64,000 bases of DNA from contig NZ_CP090640.1 of the NCBI RefSeq assembly GCF_029633825.1, positions 3,410,001 to 3,474,000 on the forward strand, written 5' to 3'. Below, piece after piece: positions 54,289-62,500 of this stretch; the stretch's first letter is position 1; every line of letters starts with the position of its first letter. The position numbers and the translations under genes are program-made. The notes under the pieces are model-generated. The model was given only the letters and a program-made list of their open reading frames with translations. It ran no database searches and was not told the DNA's origin. The stretch comes from Burkholderia contaminans. GTDB lineage: Bacteria > Pseudomonadota > Gammaproteobacteria > Burkholderiales > Burkholderiaceae.

Positions 54289-55764
54289 GGCAATGTCCCA
54301 GGCGTAGTTGAAGGTTGAAGGCGGCGGTTCGCCAGTGGAATCCGAGAGAATCGGGTTTCCAGGACCAACCTCCCGAACAGGGAACCAAGGAGAACCGCCA
54401 CATGAAGCCTGGCAAGAAGAAGGCCCCGAAGGCCAGCGCGCCGTTGAACATCGTCGCCAAGCAGAACGAAGACCGGCTGCGGGCCTGTTTCGCCGAGAAC
54501 AGTCAGCTCCTGCTGCCAATACTCGATCTGATCCAGAACACCCGCGCGAGCATTGACGAGCTGATGTACGACGCTGGCCGCGGCCTGGTCGAGCAGTTGC
54601 TGGTGATCTCGGCGACGGAAGTCGCCGGCGAGAAGCACCCTGGCCGCAAAGGCGGCGAAGTCCGTTGGCACGGCTCGCAACGCGGCCAGATCGTGATGGA
54701 CGAGCGCAAATTGAACGTCGAGCGGCCACGCCTGCGGCGGCGAGGCGGCGGCGAAGTGCCGATCCCCGCCTACGAGCAGTTGAACCAGAATCCGCGGCTC
54801 GCCGAGCGCGTGCACGACATCATGGTCACGGGCGTGTCCACGCGCAAATATGCCAAGGTGCTGCCCGAGATGGCCGGCACGGTGGGCATCTCCAAGAGCA
54901 GCGTCTCGCGCGAGTTCATCCAGGCCAGCCAGAGGGCGCTCACCGAGCTGATGGGCCGGCGCTTCGACGATCACGACTTCCGGCGATCTACCCGGACGGC
55001 ATCATCGTCGGCACGCGGCACGTTATCGCGGCCATCGGCGTGGACAGCGCCGGCAAGAAACATCTGATGGGGCTCGTGAGCGGTTCGAGCGAGAACGCCC
55101 AGGTCGTCAAGGATCTGTTGCGCGGGTTGATCGATCGCGGCTTGTCCACGGAGCTGGAATATCTGTTCGTGATCGACGGTTCCAAGGCGCTGCGTTCGGC
55201 GATCGACGAACTCTTCGGCGAGCGTGCCCACGTGCAGCGCTGTCGAACGCACAAGCTGCGCAATGTCCTCGATCGCCTGCCCAAAGAATGCATCTCGCAA
55301 ACCGCAGCGATCATGAAAGCGGCCTACAAGCTGCCGGCCAAGGACGGCATGGCCAAGCTCGAGACGCACGCAGCGTGGCTCAAGGCCGAGCACCCGGATG
55401 CCTCGGCGGCGCTGCTCGAAGGGCTGGAGGAAACGTTCACGGTCAACGAGCTGGGCCTGACGCCGGCGCTCATGCGCGGGCTGTCGACGACCAACCTCAT
55501 CGAGAACCCCAACGGCGCGGTACGTCGCGTCGCGGGGCGTGTGAAGCGCTATCGCGATGCCGACATGGCGGTGCGCTGGGCAGCAGCGGGGTTCCTGGAA
55601 GCCGAGAAGCACTTCCGGAAAATCCTCGGCGTGAGCGAGCTCTGGGTGCTCGCCGCCGCCCTGAAGCGTTCGCCCTCGAAATCCAACATTGACCATGATC
55701 GCAAGGTCGCATAATCTATGCCGCACCCGCCGTCCCAACCTTCAACTGTCTGTGGGACATTGCC
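54289..55764 (+). mobile_element. IS256-family insertion sequence
   Basis: A 1476-bp element with inverted repeats beginning GGCAATGTCCCA at both ends and with TTGAAGGTTG further in, flanked by the 8-bp target duplication GCCACTTG at 54281-54288 and 55765-55772. The transposase has one frameshift. It sits between the Abi_C gene and the HEPN-like gene and separates the latter from upstream transcription. Confidence 0.93.
54402..55714 (+). pseudogene. IS256/mutator-type transposase, one frameshift
   Basis: From ATG 54402 (AAGGAG upstream) the frame codes for MKPGKKKAPKASAPLNIVAK through GRRFDDHDFR. Near 54985 one base is missing and the -1 frame continues with AIYPDGIIVGTRHVIAAIGVD to the end. 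Mutator motifs are present: VIDGSKALRSAI, ERAHVQRCRTHKLRNVLDRL and TTNLIENPNGAVRR, which carry the second Asp and the Glu. Without the shift the protein is about 437 residues, normal for the family. A real mutation or a sequencing slip are both possible. Confidence 0.85.
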
Positions 55765-55802
55765 GCCACTTGCCCAGTTTACATAGGGCAGGTTTGTCAG
55801 GA

Positions 55803-56648
55803 CTATGGATTGCGGCGCTCGCGTTTGGCGAGCTTCGACAACAAGTAGGCGGACACCGTTCCCACGACCTCGATCGCGGCTTTCGCTTCCTCATCAGCAA
55901 GTGTCGGCAGCCACGGCCGGCCGTGGCCAGAGCCCTGCTTGTTGCGAACCCGATTGACACCCAAAGCCGAGAGGAAGAGCCCCCGCTCCATCGACTTAAC
56001 CGCAGGCTCGCCGGGATGCTCGGGCATTTCTGGGACGGCGAGGTCGAGGGCAATGAAGGCCATGCCGAGCAGCGCCTGGAAGTTGGCGCCGCTCGGATAT
56101 CTTCCCTGTAACGTTCCGAGGACATGGGCGGCCGTGGCCTCCATCAAGTCCTTTCCGGTGCCCGCGATCAGAGCTGCATCCTCGGCGCCTTTCTGCGCGC
56201 GTCGGGCGTAGGCGGCCAACGCATCGGTTAGCGCTACACCGCGCAAAGAAGAGAGCACCTTGGGTGACAGCGTGCCGTCGTCGGTCAAAACAAAGCCTTC
56301 CGCATCGAAGGCTGCCTTTGCGTTGTCAATCGCCTCGCGACCCACAAAGTTGGTAGACGCCTCTCGGAATCCGCCGCAAGCACGCACCTTCGCGAGCAAA
56401 CCTGACGCGAACCGGCTTGCCGCCGCCGGACTTGAGTCCATAACCGCGTAGAGGACAGCGCGTACGCGCTTCGCCTTTCCAATCAGCTGCCCCTGCTGTT
56501 TGGGGTCGTGCTCCGCAAGGCCCGCCTGGTTGACGTGAAACTCGATGTCGGCGTGTGAAGGCTCTCGGTAGACGCCGTTGTTGTTCGAGTCGTCCACGAG
56601 CTGCATGAGCGCGTGGGCGATCGTGTCCGTCACCGGAATGTGAGACAT
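55803..56648 (-). CDS. Abortive-infection C-terminal domain (Abi_C) protein
   Basis: A 281-residue protein with a C-terminal Abi_C domain (residues about 150-275): DAALIAGTGKDLMEATAAHVL and NRVRNKQGSGHGRP. The latter has the Arg...Gly-His spacing of HEPN-type RNases. The N-terminal 140 residues (including ADIEFHVNQAGLAEHDPKQQ) have no known domain and may sense a trigger. GGAAAAG precedes ATG 56648. It is the fourth gene of the minus-strand set after the DUF3883, HIT and HNH genes, 135 bp from the HNH gene, and before IS invasion was followed by the HEPN-like gene. Confidence 0.75.
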   Translation of the reverse strand: MSHIPVTDTIAHALMQLVDDSNNNGVYREPSHADIEFHVNQAGLAEHDPKQQGQLIGKAKRVRAVLYAVMDSSPAAASRFASGLLAKVRACGGFREASTNFVGREAIDNAKAAFDAEGFVLTDDGTLSPKVLSSLRGVALTDALAAYARRAQKGAEDAALIAGTGKDLMEATAAHVLGTLQGRYPSGANFQALLGMAFIALDLAVPEMPEHPGEPAVKSMERGLFLSALGVNRVRNKQGSGHGRPWLPTLADEEAKAAIEVVGTVSAYLLSKLAKRERRNP

Positions 56649-56783
56649 TCTTTTCCTTTTTTTTGAGGGGCTGCAACCTGGGGCATCCGTTCAGGCCCTG
56701 TGCTGCGGCCCAGACACACCATGCAGCCCTGCGGCAGCGTCGGCTTGAATCCACTGAATCTTGATTAAGACAAGCCAGAGAAA

Positions 56784-57845
56784 TCATCCGGGAGTCAACT
56801 GCGCTAAATAGTCGGCACTAACCACTTCGTAGTCCGAGGCCTTGATCCAAGCCCTTCCCTGCGCCGCATGCGCATTGGCATATCCCCAGGCCGCGACGCG
56901 ATGTGCGGTTTTGTCGTCTGTCGCCACCCCTGCGGCCATCCCAATCTCGCCGAGCTGCCCCGCCTTCGTCGTCAACCGCTCCAGCCATCGCTGCAGATGA
57001 CCTTTGCTTGCCAAAGAGTCGGACTTGCTCCGATTGCACTGGACGTGCGCCAACACAAAGTTGTGTGCGAGGTCGCGCGGATACAGAGCGAACGGAACGA
57101 AGTGATCAACATCAGCCTCCTGCAACCCTTGCCCGCAGTAGAAGCACCGCGAACCATCCAGCTTCCGCAGGCTAGCACCGATGATGCCGAGTGACTGCCG
57201 AGAGGTACCAAAGAGGAAATCCTCCAAATCCCCTGCGTCGCCCAAAATGCCCTGATTCCGACGATTGGCCTTGATGTGCTCGACCCAGTGATTGCGGGCC
57301 AATTGCTGGACCAAGGGATGAAACCGGCGCAAGCAGTACGCGACACCTGGCCTGAGGACCACGATGCCTCGACCTGGCCTCTCATAGAGGAACGGGTCGG
57401 TCATACCACCGAAATTCTGTAGGTAAGTTAGAGGCTGCGCGGAAACAACTGCGGCAACCTTCGACAGCAGGGGCCCGTAGCCAACTTCACCCCGCGCTTT
57501 CTGTAGCGTCGTCGAACTCAATGTCGATCGAAATTCCTCGATAGCCGTGAGCACGGCCGCCTGCGTTCCCAGATTCTGAGCCAGCACTCCCGGCGTCGCG
57601 TGGATCTGGTCCGTACCATACGGCACCGCATGCCGCCAATACTGCTGCACGAATTGCTCGGCAATCTGCCGAGTCATCAACGGCAGTTCAGCCCCATCGT
57701 CTGCTCCCAACTCCACGGCGAGGTCCGAAAGCGCGATCAGCAGCGCAAACTTGTACGTCGCCGTGAAGTCACCCTCGGCGAAGAGGCGCTGCAGCTTGGT
57801 CAAGAACGCCAGTTGCTGCTCTGCCGAAGGGGGCGGGTTCACCAT
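56784..57845 (-). CDS. HNH endonuclease-domain protein
   Basis: 353 residues with a C-terminal HNH nuclease: Cys234-X2-Cys237 (CFYCGQ), Asp247-His248 (DVDHFVPF), then HNFVLAHVQCNRSKSD with Cys270-Asn271, a complete zinc-knuckle HNH. The N-terminal 230 residues are helical and unassigned. Start ATG 57845 overlaps the HIT stop (TGATG), favouring reinitiation; ATG 57890 inside the HIT gene is an alternative. A DNA-cutting effector in a defence-like operon is the likely role. Confidence 0.78.
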   Translation of the reverse strand: MVNPPPSAEQQLAFLTKLQRLFAEGDFTATYKFALLIALSDLAVELGADDGAELPLMTRQIAEQFVQQYWRHAVPYGTDQIHATPGVLAQNLGTQAAVLTAIEEFRSTLSSTTLQKARGEVGYGPLLSKVAAVVSAQPLTYLQNFGGMTDPFLYERPGRGIVVLRPGVAYCLRRFHPLVQQLARNHWVEHIKANRRNQGILGDAGDLEDFLFGTSRQSLGIIGASLRKLDGSRCFYCGQGLQEADVDHFVPFALYPRDLAHNFVLAHVQCNRSKSDSLASKGHLQRWLERLTTKAGQLGEIGMAAGVATDDKTAHRVAAWGYANAHAAQGRAWIKASDYEVVSADYLAQLTPG

Positions 57846-58237
57846 CAATCGCGCGAACTCCAGTAGTCGGCCTTGGCCGGAATCACCCATCGCACACCGC
57901 CCCGCGGGTCCGACTGATCACCCCCGAAGCGAGGGATGAGATGGATGTGAAGGTGCGGCACGGTCTGGCCGGCGGCGGCGCCGTCGTTGATCCCGACATT
58001 GAATCCGTCCGGGTGAAATTCAGCACCTGCTGCCGCATGGGCTTGATCTAGCAACTCCAACAACGCTGCGCGCTCCTGCAGGCTGGTCTCGAAGAATGAT
58101 CCAACGTGTCGTTTAGGAATGATCAGGCTGTGCCCCGGCGACACGGGAAAGCCATCACGGATCCAGAGCGCATGGGCGTTCTGCCCCAAGACACGCTCCT
58201 TCGACAGTGAACAGAATGGACAAGGCTGGGTCGTCAT
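57845..58237 (-). CDS. HIT-family nucleotide hydrolase/transferase
   Basis: A compact 130-residue histidine-triad protein. N-terminal CPFC (Cys6, Cys9) is followed by PVSPGHSLIIPKRHVGSFF, FNVGINDGAAAGQTVPHLHIHLIPR with triad His95/His97/His99, and an active-site loop. HIT enzymes hydrolyse AMP-lysine, dinucleoside polyphosphates or adenylylated intermediates. It begins 6 bp after the DUF3883 gene (GGGGTGA before the ATG). In an operon with nucleases it could process a nucleotide signal or modified nucleotides; this is inference. Confidence 0.87.
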   Translation of the reverse strand: MTTQPCPFCSLSKERVLGQNAHALWIRDGFPVSPGHSLIIPKRHVGSFFETSLQERAALLELLDQAHAAAGAEFHPDGFNVGINDGAAAGQTVPHLHIHLIPRFGGDQSDPRGGVRWVIPAKADYWSSRD

Positions 58238-58243
58238 TTCAGG

Positions 58244-59386
58244 TCACCCCATCAAGCGCCGAAACGACGCCCGATAGTCGATGGGCTCCAGGTGAAGCTG
58301 GTCTGCCAGCCGCCCTTTGAGGATGTAGAGCTTCGGCTCCTCGCGGAACTGGAACACACGATAGAGATGGAAGGCATCTTCTGCCTCGTTCGCAAAATCC
58401 AGCTCGTTGCGACTGATGATGAAAGAGGAGGCATGGCCACCGTTCGTGGTCTTGACCTCAATGAAACGGTGCTCGCCTGGCCGCTCGTGCGAGAGGATGT
58501 CATAGCCGACCCCGTCGCCAAGCCGATCTGAGACCCAGTCCAACTGCTGGAAAAGCTCCGGATACCCCGCGTCGATGAGTCGCCGCTGCTCGAACCCGAT
58601 CACCCACTGCTCACCGGCGCGACCAAGATTTCGGTTGGCTTCATCACGCTGGGCCCAGTTCGTTTTGCGGGGAAGTCTGACCTTAGACCCCTCTTTCGCC
58701 AGCTGCACCACCGTTTCGACGGCAGGCGGTTCGACCAAGGAGGCATGAAAGGCCTGCTGGTCAGGCGTCTTGACCTCCTCCATCGCGTCCACAACCTGGG
58801 ATACCAGGCTCGGCCGATCCAGGACGAACTGCTGGACCGCCTGCCGCAACAGAAGTTGAGCGTTACTACGAGGCTTATAGCCACGGATGAAAGGCAGTTC
58901 CAGATCGTGCAAAACGGCGCTGATATTTTGGTACTTCAGCTCAACCGAACCTTTGCTGCGCCCGCGCAGCTGCTGGCGAAGCTGCGCATTGAACTCCGTC
59001 TTGGTGTAGCGCTGCTGCGCAGCCTCCATTTGGAGCATCTCGAAGTACGAAGCGACCGTGGCCTGCACCTCGTCCGAGGTCCAGTCCTCGCCGATACGCA
59101 CGACATCGAAGCCGAGACGCTGCAACTTGGGAACGACGGTGGCCTCCCCACCGGAAAAATCAGCCGGCTTGAGCGGCCCCTCGTCAGGAAATTGATAACC
59201 GAACGCGGCCCCGACGATGGCTTTGGAGTCGCACAGCTGCCCTGTTTTTCCATCGCGCACCAGAAAGTCACGGGACTTTCCAAACCCGTATCGCGCCAGA
59301 AATGTCGTCCGGCCCAGCCGAGAAAACTCATCCAATGCGGCCTGAATGGCCGCTGGACTTTGGAGGCGCGAGAGTTCAACAGCCAT
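58244..59386 (-). CDS. ScoMcrA-head and DUF3883 nuclease protein
   Basis: 380 residues. Residues 1-97 match the N-terminal head domain of ScoMcrA-type type IV restriction proteins (LDEFSRLGRTTFLARYGFGK, DSKAIVGAAFGYQFP, DFSGGEATVVPKLQRLGFDVV). The C-terminal part (from about 280) is DUF3883, a PD-(D/E)XK-like fold: GVGYDILS, then FIEVKTT and SSFIISRNELDFA. The middle is a helical linker. The combination suggests recognition of modified or foreign DNA and cleavage. It is the first gene of the minus-strand set and divergent from the giant helicase. Confidence 0.8.
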   Translation of the reverse strand: MAVELSRLQSPAAIQAALDEFSRLGRTTFLARYGFGKSRDFLVRDGKTGQLCDSKAIVGAAFGYQFPDEGPLKPADFSGGEATVVPKLQRLGFDVVRIGEDWTSDEVQATVASYFEMLQMEAAQQRYTKTEFNAQLRQQLRGRSKGSVELKYQNISAVLHDLELPFIRGYKPRSNAQLLLRQAVQQFVLDRPSLVSQVVDAMEEVKTPDQQAFHASLVEPPAVETVVQLAKEGSKVRLPRKTNWAQRDEANRNLGRAGEQWVIGFEQRRLIDAGYPELFQQLDWVSDRLGDGVGYDILSHERPGEHRFIEVKTTNGGHASSFIISRNELDFANEAEDAFHLYRVFQFREEPKLYILKGRLADQLHLEPIDYRASFRRLMG

Positions 59387-59532
59387 CAGGGTTTTAAAAC
59401 ATCCGTTTCAGCGGAACAAACATCAGTGCAGAGGCAATGGGATCACAGTAAAAGATGACCGAATCGCGCACATGAAACACTTTATGTTACAACGGCCTCC
59501 TGTCACACTTGCTGCGGTTCGCCTGGCCTTCA
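59387..59532. promoter_or_regulatory. Divergent promoter region between DUF3883 gene and helicase
   Basis: A 146-bp, comparatively A+T-rich spacer (TTTTAAAACATC, GTAAAAGATGACC, ACTTTATGTTAC) between the two divergent units. It presumably carries both promoters and allows joint control. No clear operator palindrome was recognised. Confidence 0.5.
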
Positions 59533-62500
59533 TTGGAAACGCCTGTACTCGACTCCTTGCGCGCACGTGCTCGGCGCATCGCCGCCGAGGGTCGAATTGT
59601 TTCCGTCGACGTCGAAGCCCACCCTGAAAAGGACGACCAGATCTTCGCCGTCGGCGCCGTCAGGTCCGACGGACAGGACACCTTCCGCAGCACCTGTTCC
59701 CCAGCCAAAGCGGCGTCGGTAGCGACCGCCCTCAACAGCTTTGCCCGTGACGGTCAAGTACTGCTGGGCCATAACCTCAAGCGCCACGACATTCCTCTGA
59801 TGCGCGCCCAGCTGCCGCAGTTGGAGTGCCTGCAATGGCCCGTGCTGGACACGCTCGAGTTGTCCGCCCTCGCCTTCCCTAGCAACCCCTATCACCGACT
59901 GGTGAAAGGCTACAAGCTGCTCTCGGACGAGCGCAACAACCCCACCAAAGACGCCCGGGTCGCACTCAACGTGTTCGAAGAGGCTGTCGAAGCCCTACTG
60001 GAGACGAACGATCAAGAGCCCTGGTGGCTCACCGTGCTGCACTTCCTGCTGCGCAACGACGAAAGCATGGCGACATTGCTGGCCCAGGTGCGCGAGGAGA
60101 CCACACCCGCTCGCGAGGCGATCGGCCCCATCGTTGCCAGCCGGTTTGCGGATCGTTGCTGCGCCACCCGTCTGCAGGCACTGGGTGCCGAAATCGTGAC
60201 GTCCTTCGACGGCCACGACCCTTGGTCGGTCGCGTTTGCCCTGGGCTGGATCCGCGTTGCGGGAGGCAACTCCATCCTCCCCCACTGGGTGTTCCACGAA
60301 CTTCCCGCCGTGAGGCAATTGATCGCAGAGCTACGAGAGATCGACTGCGGTCAGACCAACTGTCCCTACTGCCGCGAGAACCACAACCCCGAAGCGCTGC
60401 TGTCCTCCTTGTTCGGCAAGCCAAGCTTCCGGGCACAGCCGACGACCACCGACGGCTCATCGCTGCAACGCGCAATCGTCAGTGCTGGGCTGACGCGCGA
60501 GAGCCTGTTGGCCGTCCTGCCAACCGGCGGCGGCAAATCCATTTGCTACCAACTCCCTGCCCTCGTCCACTACCGCCGCTCAGGCCGGCTGACCATCGTC
60601 ATCTCGCCGCTGCAGTCGCTGATGCGCGACCAGGTGGACAATCTGACGAAGGCCGATATCCAGTGCGCGGCGACCGTCAACGGAATGCTGACCCCACTGG
60701 AACGGCGTGATGTGCTGGACCGCATTCGCCTCGGTGACGTCGGCATCGTGCTCGTCTCACCCGAGCAGTTCCGAAGCAAAACCTTTGTTGAAGCCATCCG
60801 TGTTCGGGAGATCGCGGCCTGGGTTTTCGACGAAGCCCACTGTCTCTCCAAGTGGGGCCACGACTTTCGCACGGACTATCTGTACGTCTCGCGCTTCATC
60901 CGGGAACAATTTCCCGGACAGGCACCGATCGCCTGCTTCACCGCCACGGCCAAGCCGGACGTCATCGAGGACCTGTGCGACCACTTTCAGGAAGGCCTTC
61001 AGGTCGAACTGAAGACATTCCTCGGCGGCCACGAGCGCACGAACCTGTCCTATGCCGTTGTACCCACCTCGGGAGGCGAGAAGCCACAGCGCATCGTGGA
61101 ACTGCTGCGAGATGGCTTACGGCGCGAAGATGCCGCCGTGGTCTTCTGCGCCACACGCAGGAGCGCGGAGACCATCGCACAGATCGTCACGCAACAAGGC
61201 GTGGCGTGCGCCTGTTATCACGGTGGTCTTTCCGCCGATCTCCGCAAGGAGACGCAGCGTCGCTTTCTCGACGGCGAACTGCAGGTGATCGCCGCCACCA
61301 ATGCCTTCGGCATGGGGGTGGACAAGCCCAATGTCCGGCTGGTGATCCACGCCGAAATCCCCGGCTCGCTGGAGAACTACCTTCAAGAGGCCGGCAGAGC
61401 TGGGCGCGATGGGAACGAAGCCAAATGCGTCCTGTTGTTCGACCCGAAGGACGTGGAGACCCAATTCCGCCTCTCCTCCACGTCTCAGTTGTCCCAGCGA
61501 GACTTCATCGGACTGCTCCGCGCCTTGCGATTCCAAGCCAAGAAGCTGGGCAAAGGTGAGATCGTCATCTCTGCAAAAGAGCTGCTTGCGCAAAGCGTCG
61601 GAACGGGCATCGAAATCGATGCCCCTGACGCCTCCACCAAAGTCACCACCGCCTTATCGTGGCTGGAGCGCCATGGCTTCTTGAAACGCAATGAGAACGC
61701 CACCAAAGTCTTCCCAGCAAGTCTTCGGGTGACCTCACTACAGGAAGCCAAGGAGCGCATCGAAAAGGCGGATTTCTCCGCCAGCGTGCAACAGAAATTC
61801 CTCGCCGTCGCAACCGCCCTTTTCCGCTCCGACACCCCTGAGGGACTGAGCACCGACGAGCTCATGCTCGATGCGGGCATACGGCCTGAGGAATGCTTCC
61901 GCATCGTGCATCAGTTGGCCAAGCTGGGCATCCTGGTCAATGACCTGGGACTGACTGTGCGCCTGATGCGCGGCGTCAGGGGCGCGTCCGCATCCCGCCT
62001 GGAATATCTGAGTGCGATGGAGAAAGAGCTCGTCGAGCTCATGGCCGAGAACGCGCCCGACGCAGACCAGGACGACACCCAGCAGCACCTGAATCTCCGA
62101 GCGGTTTGCACGGAACTGCGCAGCCGTCTAAACCTTGATAACGAGAAGGGGCAACTCGACCCCACCCAGGTCCGAGCCTGCTTGCGATCCATGGCCGACG
62201 GATTCGGCTCCGGTAACGACAAGCGCAGCATGATCCAGCTGCAGTCCCTGGGCGATGACACCTTGCGAGTGACCTTGCGTCGCCCTTGGTCTCAGATTCG
62301 AAGAATCTGCGAACTGCGCCGTGCCGTCGCCCAGGTCACGCTCACGCGGCTACTTACGGAGGTCCCCGACGGCGTCAAGGGCGCATGCCTGGTGGAGTGC
62401 AAGGCCCAGGCACTGATCGACGCACTCTCCGACGACATCTTTCTTAAGACCCAGCTGCGCGAGCCCGACGTGGCGCTGGAAAATGCGCTGCTCTACCTCC

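Noticed and set aside
59346..59627. Possible ATG start at 59484 for the helicase
   Set aside because: That ATG is in another frame, which stops at 59627; using it would need a frameshift for which there is no independent evidence.
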